A stretch of DNA of 64,000 nucleotides from Litoreibacter meonggei (GTDB lineage: Bacteria; Pseudomonadota; Alphaproteobacteria; Rhodobacterales; Rhodobacteraceae), in contig NZ_RCCE01000009.1 of assembly GCF_003663885.1 (NCBI RefSeq), forward strand, positions 1 through 64,000, written 5' to 3'. Below the pieces are notes generated by a model. It made no database searches, was not told the DNA's origin, and was given only the letters and a program-made list of their open reading frames with translations. Every line of letters begins with the position of its first letter. Position 1 is the stretch's first letter. Both the position numbers and the translations under genes were made by a program. Shown piece by piece: positions 15,986 to 24,495 of this stretch.

Positions 15986-17442
15986 CAGGTTTCAAAGGAA
16001 AGATCTTCGACGAGCCCCTGCTGGAGTTTGGCGACAAACACAGTCATGCTGACCCGCGTCTTGGTTTACGTGAGGCAGGGCCGCTTCAAACGCATCTTGG
16101 TGAAGTGATCAAGGTCGGTGTTGTTGGAAGTTCCAAAACCGTCGAAGATGCTAAAGCCTTCATGGCTGCCGCGACAGAGGGTTTTGACGGCGCGTCGGAA
16201 AAACACCCAAATCTCCACCCAGACTTCCCCGGATTGCAGAACCAGAATCCGTTCCGCTGTAACTTTGAGATTGAAGAGGGGGGTACGGAGACCCTTCCAA
16301 AATCCCTTATGGATAAGATTTCAAAAGAACCTGATCATGCACGGGCCGTAGAAATGGCGGTCGATGCTGTGTGCGAACGGCTTCAAGTTCTTGAGGATAG
16401 CGGAAACCGGCCGGATGTGGCGATGATCGCGTTGCCCGTTCAACTGATTGAACGAGTTTGGGGCGCAAAAGTTGAAGCCCGTGGAACCCGAGAAAAAGAC
16501 GACAGCGGCGGTTCGGACGCGCCAAACTTTCGTGGCTTGTTGAAAGCGCGAGCGATGGATCTGAGTTTTGCTATCCAGATCGTTTGGGAGGATGTTTTGG
16601 ATGAAAAAGCAAAAATTCCGCGAAAGATCAAAGAGTCCTCCGACCGCAAAATTCAAGACGTCGCAAGCCGAACTTGGAACCTGTTGACGACGCTATACTA
16701 CAAAGGCAGTGGGCGTGTTCCGTGGCGTCGCCTGCCTCAAGACGGGGAGTATAAAGCTTGTTTCATCGGGATCAGTTTTTACAGAGACGTTGAAGGCCAA
16801 CAGCTCTGGACCAGTGCTGCGCAGATGTTTGATGAGCGTGGAAAAGGGTTCATTTTGAAGGGTGGTCGTGCGCAGACAGAAACGCGCGGTCGCCATCCTT
16901 ATATGACCCAAGAAGACGCATACGAATTGGTCAAGAACGTCCTCGAAGCCTATCGAGCGCACCACAAGCACTATCCGGCGAGGGTCATCATCATGAAGAC
17001 TTCTCGATTCCGAGATGAGGAAGCTGATGGGTTCTTAGAGGCGCTGGATGAACAGGGCACGGAGCTTCGCGACCTCGTTTGGGTCCAGGAGCATTACGCG
17101 GCAAAAATTCTTCGCGATGGAGACTACCCCGTTTTGCGAGGCACATTCATTGATCTGGATGGCAAAGGATTGCTCTATACAAACGGGAGCATTCCTTACT
17201 ACGGGACGTATCCAGGGTTGTATGTCCCAAACCCGCTCTTCCTGTGCCCCCACAAAAGCAGCGAGAGCACGATTGCCGAAATTGCGCGTGAAGTGTTCTC
17301 TCTCACCAAGATCAACTGGAATTCTACGCAGATGAACCAAAAACTACCGATTCCGATACGCGCGTCTCGTAAGGTTGGTGAGGTGTTGAAGTACCTTCCC
17401 GAAGGCCAAACGGTCAGCAGTGACTACAGAAAATATATTTGA
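15982..17442 (+). CDS. Short prokaryotic Argonaute (MID-PIWI)
   Basis: 486 aa, the size of a short pAgo lacking N and PAZ domains. The PIWI half is recognisable: [13 protein letters not shown] near residue 255, [11 protein letters not shown], then [44 protein letters not shown], and the C-terminal LTKINWN plus [11 protein letters not shown]. The position of the first catalytic Asp in active PIWI domains (G-x-D) is GIS here, so slicing is probably lost, as in other short pAgos. It starts at GTG 15982, overlapping the DREN-APAZ stop. With that partner it should form a nucleic-acid-sensing abortive immunity complex that acts on competing plasmids or phages. Confidence 0.88.
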   Translation: MTGFKGKIFDEPLLEFGDKHSHADPRLGLREAGPLQTHLGEVIKVGVVGSSKTVEDAKAFMAAATEGFDGASEKHPNLHPDFPGLQNQNPFRCNFEIEEGGTETLPKSLMDKISKEPDHARAVEMAVDAVCERLQVLEDSGNRPDVAMIALPVQLIERVWGAKVEARGTREKDDSGGSDAPNFRGLLKARAMDLSFAIQIVWEDVLDEKAKIPRKIKESSDRKIQDVASRTWNLLTTLYYKGSGRVPWRRLPQDGEYKACFIGISFYRDVEGQQLWTSAAQMFDERGKGFILKGGRAQTETRGRHPYMTQEDAYELVKNVLEAYRAHHKHYPARVIIMKTSRFRDEEADGFLEALDEQGTELRDLVWVQEHYAAKILRDGDYPVLRGTFIDLDGKGLLYTNGSIPYYGTYPGLYVPNPLFLCPHKSSESTIAEIAREVFSLTKINWNSTQMNQKLPIPIRASRKVGEVLKYLPEGQTVSSDYRKYI

Positions 17443-17656
17443 TGGCAAGATGAAGTGATAACCTTCTCCGGGCCCATTGATAGGATTCAGAAAACCGGCT
17501 GCATCGAGCCAAAGATGCGCGACGTTCCACACCAAAGCGTTGAACGTCACGTCAAAAACTGATGTTATTCCTGAAAACCAGATGTGACACGTGTCGCCTG
17601 TCCGATTGGAAAAACCTCTTGGGTTTTTATGACCGGAAAGGAACCTTTGCGGGATG

Positions 17657-17676
17657 GGCGGGCCATGAGGCCCGCC
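17657..17676 (-). terminator. Hairpin after ssb
   Basis: An 8-bp GC-rich stem (GGCGGGCC / GGCCCGCC) with loop ATGA lies 6 bp downstream of the ssb stop on the minus strand. No U-run follows. The rest of 17443-17656 shows nothing else I can support. Confidence 0.45.
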
Positions 17677-17682
17677 GAAGGC

Positions 17683-18036
17683 TTAGGAGCCTTCTTGCTG
17701 TTTCGCGACGCGGCGGCGTTCGTCTTGGCTGGCGTTGTCGAAATCGTCTGCTGCCAGCGTCATGCCGTACTCGGTGCCACCTGAGCTGTTTTCCCAGCTT
17801 GTTTGGCGAAGCGTGCCGCGAGCGTGCACCAAATCGCCGGGGAGCGTGTTGTCTTTCACCCACTTAATGACGTTCTCGTTGAAGATCGTCACTTCGTTCC
17901 AGTAGGCGTTTGCTTGAAAGTCGCCTCGGTCGTCTTTGCGGCCATACTCGGCTGCGATGCTGACGCGAAGTGTGCTGCCGACTGTCTTGATTTTGCCTAC
18001 GCGGCCCATGATCTGAAATTCTGCAAAGGTTCTCAT
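17683..18036 (-). CDS. ssb: Plasmid single-stranded DNA-binding protein (SSB-like, 117 aa)
   Basis: An OB-fold SSB of 117 aa. Recognisable pieces are AEFQIMGRVGKIKTVGSTLRVSIAA, shortened here to its central QIMGRVGKIK, then WNEVTIFNENVIKWVKD and GDLVHARGTLRQTSWE. It is shorter than chromosomal SSB (about 160-180 aa) and lacks the acidic DDDIPF-type tail that recruits repair proteins; its tail is RRRVAKQQEGS. Plasmid SSBs coat the incoming strand in the recipient. A strong AAGGAGA precedes the ATG. AT-rich dyad site 2 lies ~90-115 bp upstream, shared with the divergent nuclease gene. Confidence 0.85.
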   Translation of the reverse strand: MRTFAEFQIMGRVGKIKTVGSTLRVSIAAEYGRKDDRGDFQANAYWNEVTIFNENVIKWVKDNTLPGDLVHARGTLRQTSWENSSGGTEYGMTLAADDFDNASQDERRRVAKQQEGS

Positions 18037-18124
18037 TGTGGTGTCTCCTTGGTGAAGTTGTTTCGATAAAAAACGGTCAAGCGTGTATTCGATGCGATCA
18101 AACCAAAAAGCGGAGGGTCCGAAC

Positions 18125-18150
18125 GATATTATAATATTGTATAATATTCT
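18125..18150. promoter_or_regulatory. AT-rich dyad site 2, between ssb and nuclease gene
   Basis: GATATTATAATATTGTATAATATTC contains two overlapping copies of the TATAATATTGT-type element. It lies between divergent genes ssb (-) and the nuclease (+), so one site could regulate both. Confidence 0.65.
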
Positions 18151-18223
18151 AATTCGGGTGGAAACCGTTTTTTTGATTGAAGGGGAGGGCGTTAGCCTGA
18201 GCCAGTCGCTAAGAGAAGACTAA

Positions 18224-18976
18224 GTGATGGTCCGTTTGAGAAACAACGCCAAGGGGACACGTGAGAACCGACGCGCTCAGTTTTTAGAGGGCCGGATAGG
18301 ATCAAGATTGTTGGCAAGCAGCGTCATGCTTAAGCTGCCGTGGGTAGCAAATACGACTGAGGTGCGCGCAAACGCAGACCGTAGTGAGGATCCTCCTGCA
18401 GAACAGAAATGGGTGAAAGAACGCTTCACGATTGGTTCTCGATTATGGCATGATTTGCCAAAGGGAAAACACGGGTGGTCCGTGGGCATGATGGGACGAC
18501 TGACAGTGGCAACGGCACACGAACCTACGGGGATTCACGCACAAGGCAACACGCGGCCAATCTCGCGGCCCACCCATGCCTCGATGTGGTTTCTTACGGG
18601 TTTGATGGCCGTTGTTGTCCTTCTGGCTGGGCCGGTCAAAGCAGAAAGAGTGCAGCCGTCAGCAATCTACGTTGTCGATGGCGATACTATCCGGTTCGCA
18701 GGCGATAGTTGGCGTTTGGTTGGGCTGGACACGCCAGAGACCTACAGACCGCAGTGCGATTACGAACTGGCCCTTGGACAAGCTGCGACGGCAAGACTTC
18801 GCGATCTGGTCATGTCGGGACGCGGCGTTGATCTGGTCGCGCTGCCCGGGCGCGATCGGCACAACAGAGGTTTAGCGAGGCTTTTCATAGGTGGGGAAAA
18901 TATTGCAGATATTTTGACCAGCGAAGGTTTGGCACGACGATACGATGGGGGCCGACGACAAAGCTGGTGTGGGTGA
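18224..18976 (+). CDS. Thermonuclease-like (SNase) exported nuclease
   Basis: The last ~110 residues are a staphylococcal-nuclease-type domain: AIYVVDGDTIRF, WRLVGLDTPETYRPQC, ALGQAATARLRDLV, GRDRHNRGLARLFIGGENIADILTSEGLARRYDGG. The Asp/Arg/Glu-type catalytic positions are represented by DGDT, GLDTPE and RDRHNRGLAR. A hydrophobic segment, MWFLTGLMAVVVLLAGPVKA, directly precedes it and looks like a signal peptide, which would make it periplasmic or secreted. The start is uncertain: the frame is open from 18224 with ~120 residues of unrelated basic sequence, but ATG 18488 or 18581 would start nearer the signal peptide. Dyad site 2 lies upstream. A transfer-associated envelope nuclease is a plausible role. 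Confidence 0.75.
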   Translation: MMVRLRNNAKGTRENRRAQFLEGRIGSRLLASSVMLKLPWVANTTEVRANADRSEDPPAEQKWVKERFTIGSRLWHDLPKGKHGWSVGMMGRLTVATAHEPTGIHAQGNTRPISRPTHASMWFLTGLMAVVVLLAGPVKAERVQPSAIYVVDGDTIRFAGDSWRLVGLDTPETYRPQCDYELALGQAATARLRDLVMSGRGVDLVALPGRDRHNRGLARLFIGGENIADILTSEGLARRYDGGRRQSWCG

Positions 18977-19054
18977 CGCGATAGCGTTTCTGCGCGAATA
19001 GCGCAGGCCCGTTGTCGCAGGGCATCGCCCTGGGGCGGCGGGCAGAATAGGGGA

Positions 19055-19366
19055 TTAGTTGCGCACCGTGCCTATGAGGCCAGTAACCGCAGCCATTAGG
19101 CCAGCGTAGAACGTAAACATCAGCCAGATCAAAACAAAGAACAGTCCGATGTTTCCGATCAGGCTAGGTTCGGCATCAAAGCGGAACGCATCGGACGATA
19201 ACCCCTTGCCAAGCATGATACCAAAACCAAGCGTAGGTAGAAAAACGGTCCATCCCGCCAGCATGTATTGATTGCTTGTCTTGCGACCTGCTACCCAGCA
19301 AGCCCGTAGCACGCGGATGGGTCGGAAAATTACTTCGGCCATGCGATACTGAACCTGTTCAAGCAT
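19055..19366 (-). CDS. Small membrane protein (103 aa)
   Basis: Two hydrophobic segments (residues ~35-55, YMLAGWTVFLPTLGFGIML, and ~72-98, FFVLIWLMFTFYAGLMAAVTG) predict an inner-membrane protein. The N-terminus is basic. AGGGGC precedes ATG 19366. It follows the 19378 gene by 11 bp on the same strand, so they are likely co-transcribed. Family not recognised. Confidence 0.65.
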   Translation of the reverse strand: MLEQVQYRMAEVIFRPIRVLRACWVAGRKTSNQYMLAGWTVFLPTLGFGIMLGKGLSSDAFRFDAEPSLIGNIGLFFVLIWLMFTFYAGLMAAVTGLIGTVRN

Positions 19367-19377
19367 TGCGCTTGCCC

Positions 19378-19749
19378 CTAGTCATCAAGATCATCGAGCC
19401 GCTTGAGTGCATCCGAACGCCAGTTATCAGGCCAAAACCGCACGAGTTCGTCAACCGCATTTGCATCAAGGTTTTTGCTCGATGTCGATACTAGCTCAAG
19501 GCCCAACAGACCTTCTGGATCGGCAAGCTCGCCAGCGGCTTCGGCGTAATCGTGATCCATGTCCTCTGTTAGGAAGTCCTCGCCAGTCGTTCTAATCTCC
19601 GTTCCATCATCATCCCGTGAAAAAAACGTCCTATCGGAGTGGATCAATCTCGAAACACTCACCATTTTACGCGCTTGTGCTTTCGACATCATGAAAGTCT
19701 TGGTGACTTCAACAAAAACGAAATCATCATCTTTTGGGGCGTCTGTCAT
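19378..19749 (-). CDS. Acidic hypothetical protein (123 aa)
   Basis: A 123-aa acidic soluble protein (many Asp/Glu, C-terminus RLDDLDD). It opens with MTDAPKDDDFVFVEVTKTF. No signal peptide, membrane segment or recognised motif. GGAAAGAGATTCC precedes the ATG. Its start overlaps (ATGA) the end of a very short upstream frame encoding VGGFGLAGLLTGSFLAF, which resembles part of the VirD4 membrane segment and may be a degenerate fragment. Confidence 0.55.
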   Translation of the reverse strand: MTDAPKDDDFVFVEVTKTFMMSKAQARKMVSVSRLIHSDRTFFSRDDDGTEIRTTGEDFLTEDMDHDYAEAAGELADPEGLLGLELVSTSSKNLDANAVDELVRFWPDNWRSDALKRLDDLDD

Positions 19750-19880
19750 TGGAATCTCTTTCCACGTTTAAAGGCCAAGAAACTGCCAGTAAGCAGCCCG
19801 GCAAGACCGAACCCGCCAACAATGGCTATCAATCATCTGGGCACACTGTGCACAGCGGCATTTAGCGGCCTTCCCAAACC

Positions 19881-20168
19881 TCATCCAGCCGCAAGGGTTT
19901 TGGCAACTCCTTCGGGATTACGGTCAATAATCGAAAGAAGGACAACCGCTGCACGATCTGGTGAGCGCCGTTCTTGCTCCCAATCTCTGACGGTGCCGAC
20001 AGGCAAACAAAAGCGTTCGGCGAATGCGACCTGTGATAGCTTTAGACGTTTGCGGATCGCAGCCACATCAACAGTTTCCGGCACGAACACGCCAGCGGGT
20101 TCAACTTCGCCTTTAGCAATTGCCAGCGCTTCGTTTGCGCTTTGGATCAGTTCTTCTCCAAAATTCAT
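19881..20168 (-). CDS. XRE-family antitoxin of a type II TA pair
   Basis: A 95-aa protein with a helix-turn-helix at residues ~40-75: AAIRKRLKLSQVAFAERFCL and GTVRDWEQERRSPDRAA. This is the HigA-like layout. ATG 20168 overlaps the toxin stop (ATGA), which suggests translational coupling; a GTG at 20180 is also in frame. Gene order is toxin first, antitoxin second, typical of HigBA-like pairs. It should neutralise the toxin and repress the operon through the palindromes at 20564-20611. Confidence 0.88.
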   Translation of the reverse strand: MNFGEELIQSANEALAIAKGEVEPAGVFVPETVDVAAIRKRLKLSQVAFAERFCLPVGTVRDWEQERRSPDRAAVVLLSIIDRNPEGVAKTLAAG

Positions 20169-20554
20169 TTGTTTTTCCACTTCTTGCTCTGGCCCAGTTG
20201 GGCCGTTACTTTCTTCACGTTCGCTCGGTATGCGTCCGCAAGCGAGGGCAGTATCTTCGCCAGTTCATTCTTCTCGGCGTCGGTAAGGTTTGCTTTCGCT
20301 CCCTTCCCGTACACGGCAAGCAGGAATATAGGCACATCATCACCGCCAAAATAATGTATCGTCCGATACCCACCACTCTTGCCACCACCACGACCAGCAT
20401 GGCGTAGTTTACGCGCCCCGCCAGTTCGGGCCATAAGATCACCAGCAACCGGATTATCGGCCAAAGTATTCACAATTGCATCCATGTCCGCCTCGGACAG
20501 TCCGTGGCGTTTGGCTTGAGTTAGAAAAGTGGCTGTCCAGATTACAGTGTGCAT
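20165..20554 (-). CDS. RelE/HigB-like toxin of a type II TA pair
   Basis: A 129-aa basic protein with the RelE/ParE-type features of RelE-like mRNA interferases: AKRHGLSEADMDAIVNTLAD, GGARKLRHAGRGGGKSGGYRTIHYF, PIFLLAVYGKGAKANLTDAEKNELAKIL. The Lys/Arg-rich centre and the YGKG-type motif before the last helix are typical. It ends in a Lys-rich tail. Expression with the downstream antitoxin would make the pair a plasmid addiction module. Two perfect palindromes lie 10-57 bp upstream of the start. Confidence 0.88.
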   Translation of the reverse strand: MHTVIWTATFLTQAKRHGLSEADMDAIVNTLADNPVAGDLMARTGGARKLRHAGRGGGKSGGYRTIHYFGGDDVPIFLLAVYGKGAKANLTDAEKNELAKILPSLADAYRANVKKVTAQLGQSKKWKNK

Positions 20555-20563
20555 ACCACAACA

Positions 20564-20611
20564 TACGGCAATGCCGTAATTGGGTCAAGTGGAAAATACG
20601 GCATTGCCGTA
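20564..20611 (-). promoter_or_regulatory. Paired palindromic operators of the TA operon
   Basis: TACGGCAATGCCGTA (20564-20578) and TACGGCATTGCCGTA (20597-20611) are perfect 7-bp arm palindromes whose centres are 33 bp apart, about three helical turns. They lie directly before the toxin gene and are the expected antitoxin binding sites. Confidence 0.85.
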
Positions 20612-20612
20612 T

Positions 20613-20640
20613 AAAAAGAGGCCCCGCCGAAGCGGGACCA
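20613..20640 (-). terminator. Rho-independent terminator after the 20691 gene
   Basis: On the minus strand CCCGC-TTCG-GCGGG is followed by GCCTCTTTTTAT. A second hairpin, GGGCC-GCGA-GGCCC, at 20669-20682 lies between it and the stop codon. Confidence 0.75.
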
Positions 20641-20690
20641 GTTGAATCCTCACCACAAGGAAACTCGCGGGCCTCGCGGCCCAAAATCTT

Positions 20691-20966
20691 TCATTCGTCG
20701 CCGCCACTAATCAAAGCTGCCACATCAAGTCCCAGATCATCGGCTTGGGCGGTCGTGAGGCATTGGGCTGGGCCATCTTCGGACATTGGAACAATCACGA
20801 TGACGCCGCCGCTCTCAATGCAAAGCTCTTTGGCGAGTGTCATCACGGGTTCAAAGAATTGGTCGCGGTGCTGCTTCACCGCAATAGAATAAGTCACCAC
20901 GACAATCATTGCGGCGCAAAGGATCACACCTCCGCTCAACAGCAACACTTTAGATTTCTCAGTCAT
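20691..20966 (-). CDS. Membrane-anchored small protein (91 aa)
   Basis: It starts at ATG 20966 after GAGGAAGGAC. Residues ~5-27 are one membrane anchor (KVLLLSGGVILCAAMIVVV), with a periplasmic tail that carries two cysteines (KELCIESGG and PAQCLTT) that may pair. It starts 11 bp after the M15 peptidase gene on the same strand and is probably in its operon. No family recognised. Confidence 0.65.
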   Translation of the reverse strand: MTEKSKVLLLSGGVILCAAMIVVVTYSIAVKQHRDQFFEPVMTLAKELCIESGGVIVIVPMSEDGPAQCLTTAQADDLGLDVAALISGGDE

Positions 20967-20977
20967 TGTCCTTCCTC

Positions 20978-21526
20978 TCATCCTGTCCAACGCCGCCCTG
21001 ATGGGCCAACGTCGATATGTGTAAAATCCGCGTACCGGCCCAAGCCGTGTATTCCGTAAGATTCAGCGTAGCCAACAACCAACGGTGGGCTGACACCTAC
21101 AATATTGAAATCACATGCCCTGCCTGCAACGTGTTGAGAATTTCGGGCAGCGTTCGGGATGGTTGCATTCCGTCTCGCCGTGCGAAAACCAGAGTTAATC
21201 AAGATCGCCTTGGGCTGACCAAAATCCAGTGACATGCGCGTCTGGATCAGAGCCAAGTCAACAAACAACAGAGGGTCTATTGGACTCTGCGCATCTGCAT
21301 CGCGCCAATCACGCCACAGCCAATTCAGACGTTGAAGATTACTTGCATCGTATCGCTGACCATTTCTGAACCTGACGGCCAAACTGTCTCCGTCTGTGTT
21401 CGCGACCAGGAGACGATCAAAGCCAATGTCAGACCAAGGGGTATCCTGCGCCGTGCAAATTTCTGGGGCTGCTAGCAACATCGTCGCCATGCTGACGGTC
21501 TTTAGAAAATGCCTCTTGGTTTGCAT
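20978..21526 (-). CDS. Exported M15-type (DUF882/YcbK-like) peptidase
   Basis: About 182 aa. A signal peptide, MQTKRHFLKTVSMATMLLA with cleavage near TAQ, exports it; KRHFLK makes a Tat-like signal possible. The M15-type zinc motifs are SQHVAGRACDF (His and Asp) and a C-terminal HIDVG, with SGFRT before them. Such enzymes trim peptidoglycan cross-links. ATG 21526 is preceded by GAGGATATGACA at good spacing. Dyad site 3 lies ~50-75 bp upstream. A wall-remodelling role in transfer fits its company with two lytic transglycosylases on the plasmid. Confidence 0.8.
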   Translation of the reverse strand: MQTKRHFLKTVSMATMLLAAPEICTAQDTPWSDIGFDRLLVANTDGDSLAVRFRNGQRYDASNLQRLNWLWRDWRDADAQSPIDPLLFVDLALIQTRMSLDFGQPKAILINSGFRTARRNATIPNAARNSQHVAGRACDFNIVGVSPPLVVGYAESYGIHGLGRYADFTHIDVGPSGRRWTG

Positions 21527-21578
21527 TGTCATATCCTCATGCGGAAAAATCGGCGGGTTCAACTGTGTAGCGCCCCCT

Positions 21579-21600
21579 TAACAATATTACAATATTGTCT
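21579..21600. promoter_or_regulatory. AT-rich dyad site 3, upstream of the M15 peptidase
   Basis: TAACAATATTACAATATTGTC contains ACAATATTACAATATTGT, two overlapping copies of the shared element, 53-74 bp upstream of the chosen start. Confidence 0.65.
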
Positions 21601-21681
21601 CACAGGCGCTAAAATGGTTTTCTACTCTAATCAATGAAAGTGACGGGGAGGGCAGGGCGCTTGTGCGCCCCGCCCAACACA

Positions 21682-23520
21682 TCAAACCATACCTTCGGGC
21701 AACCAAGCTGCGATGCGAGACTCTTGCGTCTCCGTGACGCCAAGGGCCTTACGTGTTGCCTCGTCGCCGAACAGCTTTTCTAACTTTGCAGCCTTCTCGC
21801 CTTTTTTCAAAGTCGCGAACGATTTGGCTGCGTCGTGGTTCTCGGACAGGTTCAACAGGTCGTTCCACAACTCGATCATGTAGGGACCACCAACCCGCAT
21901 GAAAAAGTTCTCTGCTGTTGGTGTGAAGTGATCCCGTGTGACCTTCTTGGTCTTCTGGTCGATCATGTCTGCAAGATCAGCGTCGGAAATTGATAGCTGG
22001 CCGATAATTTTCCGCACCAACATATCCATGCACTTCTTATGCCCACGTTTGCGGAACGCTGCGAAGTCCTCGGCCTCGTTGCCTTTGCTCTCAATCGGAT
22101 CGGGCAGGGTCAATCGTTTGTCTTGGGCATATCCTGTCTCCGTCTCTGGCACATTAGACAGGTAGGGCAGGGACACGTCATAGGCATGAATGCGGCGGTA
22201 TCCCTGCGATTGCGTCAATTGGTAGGCCAGTAGATCAAGGGCAAGCGTCGGGTCGTCCAGTAGGGCGTTTTGACGTGCGCCTACAACCACACGGGTAAGG
22301 TCTTCTTGCAACTTGGCAGAAATCGGCGACTTCTTCGCTGTCTCTTTGTGGGCGGATTTTTTCAACACACCCGCCTCAATAGCGGCGGCTTGATCCTCAA
22401 CGCGCACAAGTCCTTCGATCAATTCAACCCGTCCGTTGAAGTCCACATACATGATCATGCCTGCATGGGTCATTTGCTCGTCTGTGAACGCGCCTTTGAT
22501 CTTCGCCTTCAACTCCGCATATTCAGCGATGCCAGCATCATCGCAAGCGTCACCCTCAACCAATTCGCTCAATTCGTTGAAGCGGTCATTTTCTTCCTCG
22601 GTCAAAACGCCTTCGACCTTGTAGAGCCGCGCCAGCTTCATCCGCTCAATGGTGTCATAATAGACGCCATCGTCCATCAACGCTTCGCCCCATTTCCAAC
22701 CGTTGTGTTCTGCAAGCTGCGCCGCCGTATCCGCTAGTTTCGCTTCAAAACAATCCTGCAAAATGGTCGGATCATCAAAGAGCGTTTCATTTTCGAACAG
22801 GTCGCCACCGATGCGACCCCCTGCGGCTTTATATTCCTCAACACCCACGAAAACGGCGCGACGGTCAGTGCCTTTCACATGGTCAGGTTTCAACGCTTCC
22901 TTGATCTGGTGATCGGACATAGCCCCCCAGCCTTTGGTGCCACGGGATTTAACGACCTCCAGCACTTCAAGGGTCAGCTTTGCATCATTGCTGATAGTGA
23001 ACGCCTTAGCTTGGGACAGGCTGATTTCGGTGGCTTTCAATGCGTCCAGCACTGCGTCGTCAAGGCCAGCAAGAGCCAAGCGGCGATACACTTTTTTCTC
23101 CGTCACACCGTAGGCCACTGCAATCTGACATGCGTTCATGCCTGTTTTTGACAAGGTGCCATAATCACGAATTTCATCGGCGGGGTGCAAGTCTTGGCGC
23201 TGCGCGTTTTCACTGGTCGCCCATAATTTCGCGGTGTCTTCGTCGGCTGCAAGCTGCACCTGCACGTTCTGAAAGCGTGGATCGTCCTGCAACAGCGCAA
23301 GGGCGCGGTAACGCCGCCCACCAGCAACAACGCCAACCCCCTCGGTCCCATCGTGACGGAACCCTGCAAGGTTGTGGATTAAGCCAGCAATTTTGATGTT
23401 CTCGGAAAGGGATGCGATTTCATCATCTGAAACCACTGTGCGGGGGTTAAACGGGGAAACGTATAGATCAGCAAAGGCCACGGTTTCTGTGATCTGCGGG
23501 ACTGTTGTTTGATCGGTCAT
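21682..23520 (-). CDS. ParB/Srx-domain protein (612 aa)
   Basis: The N-terminal 100 residues form a ParB-like domain: YVSPFNPRTV, IASLSENIKIAGLIHNL and VVAGGRRYRALALL. A helix-turn-helix follows (ACQIAVAYGVTEKKVYRRLALAGL) near residues 130-165. The remaining ~400 residues are helical and charged with no recognised domain. Proteins of this build are common on alphaproteobacterial plasmids next to ArdC and DUF3768 and belong to the leading-region repertoire; I do not think it is the partition ParB, because no parA adjoins it. CAAGGATAG precedes the ATG, a leader also seen before repC. DUF3768 lies 61 bp upstream in the same operon. Confidence 0.85.
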   Translation of the reverse strand: MTDQTTVPQITETVAFADLYVSPFNPRTVVSDDEIASLSENIKIAGLIHNLAGFRHDGTEGVGVVAGGRRYRALALLQDDPRFQNVQVQLAADEDTAKLWATSENAQRQDLHPADEIRDYGTLSKTGMNACQIAVAYGVTEKKVYRRLALAGLDDAVLDALKATEISLSQAKAFTISNDAKLTLEVLEVVKSRGTKGWGAMSDHQIKEALKPDHVKGTDRRAVFVGVEEYKAAGGRIGGDLFENETLFDDPTILQDCFEAKLADTAAQLAEHNGWKWGEALMDDGVYYDTIERMKLARLYKVEGVLTEEENDRFNELSELVEGDACDDAGIAEYAELKAKIKGAFTDEQMTHAGMIMYVDFNGRVELIEGLVRVEDQAAAIEAGVLKKSAHKETAKKSPISAKLQEDLTRVVVGARQNALLDDPTLALDLLAYQLTQSQGYRRIHAYDVSLPYLSNVPETETGYAQDKRLTLPDPIESKGNEAEDFAAFRKRGHKKCMDMLVRKIIGQLSISDADLADMIDQKTKKVTRDHFTPTAENFFMRVGGPYMIELWNDLLNLSENHDAAKSFATLKKGEKAAKLEKLFGDEATRKALGVTETQESRIAAWLPEGMV

Positions 23521-23581
23521 TTTTCTATCCTTGATGTGGTGATGAATTGAGGGGAACGCCCTGCACGGGCGCTCCTGATTT

Positions 23582-23980
23582 TCAGTAGTCAGAGGGGAAA
23601 AGGATGGTCATAACCCGCTTGGTTTGGTCCAAGTCTGTCGGGTCTTCTGCACCATATTCGAGGTTCAAATCGTAAAGGTCGATCTTGAACCAGATGGTTT
23701 TTGTGTCACTGGCGATGGTGATTTCCACTGCCCCAAAGCTGTGATCGCCGTATGGGTCATTATCTTCGGTGAAGTCGTCAAAGTGCTGGATCGCCTGCAT
23801 CATCTGCGCCATCCAAGCGGGGCTAAGTGCTGCAACGGCCTGCGTCATGACGATCTGGCCAGATATTGTAAAATCCGCCCCCCAAGTATTGCGAAAACGG
23901 TCATTATGTTCCGCAATCGTCTTTGCTCGCTCGGCTGCGGTGTAGTCTTCTTCTGGAATTGAAAGCTGTTCAAAAGCCAT
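23582..23980 (-). CDS. DUF3768 family protein
   Basis: 132 aa. The family pattern is visible from IAEHNDRFRNTWG through MTQAVAALSP, HFDDFTEDNDPYGDHSFGAV, TIWFKIDLYDLNLEYGAEDP and RVMTILFPSDY. The function of DUF3768 is unknown; members are small soluble proteins on alphaproteobacterial plasmids, often near ArdC and ParB-like genes, as here. AAAGGAACC precedes the ATG. It is the first gene of the operon after leader B, which is homologous to the ardC leader. Confidence 0.88.
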   Translation of the reverse strand: MAFEQLSIPEEDYTAAERAKTIAEHNDRFRNTWGADFTISGQIVMTQAVAALSPAWMAQMMQAIQHFDDFTEDNDPYGDHSFGAVEITIASDTKTIWFKIDLYDLNLEYGAEDPTDLDQTKRVMTILFPSDY

Positions 23981-24420
23981 TTTATCGGTTCCTTTGTGGT
24001 GCCACCGTCTGAGACTTTGTGCCTCTTAATGGTGCTGGTTTTGAGCAAAGCCCTAAAAGGGCGTCGTCTCTAAAACCTGCCATGTGGCCGAACAGGGTCG
24101 GGGAATTTGGAACGGAAAATCAACAAGGTAGGTGCGGGCAGAAGGCGTAGCCGACAACTCGGCCTTGTCTATTTTCTGTGTAAAAAGGGGCAGGAACAGG
24201 CCCCATTCTTTCTGCCCGAAGCGGCGTTCGGCTTGCCCGAACCCCAAGGGATGCACCATGCAATCGTTACCCGCAGGGCAGATCGGCGCGGCCCAGGGCG
24301 AGCATGACCAAAGGAGGGGGTACGGCTCGGAGAGACGGGCGACTGACTATTGGATCAGCTCGTATCGGGACGTGACGTTCTGGTGAAGCCGCGTGCCGGC
24401 TGAATTAGTGCGCGGTGACA
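23981..24420 (-). promoter_or_regulatory. Long structured leader B, upstream of DUF3768-parB
   Basis: Homologous to leader A before ardC, about 450 nt, same orientation to its gene. It shares the blocks listed for A, including the hairpins GTTCGGGCAAGCCGAAC and GCCCTTTTAGGGC. The hairpin closest to the ribosome-binding site (24001-24035) keeps its pairing although bases differ: outer pair C-G here versus A-T in A, inner pairs A-U and G-U here versus G-U and G-C in A. That argues for a selected structure. Confidence 0.6.
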
Positions 24421-24495
24421 CGGCCAAAGGCCGGGTCAGGGGCCCAACATCACTACACCCACAAATCAAACCAAACGTTCGAACTTAGTGAAAAA

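Noticed and set aside
19757-19830. Short sequence coding VGGFGLAGLL similar to a VirD4 membrane segment
   Set aside because: Only about 20 residues of hydrophobic similarity; too short to call a gene or a duplication with confidence.
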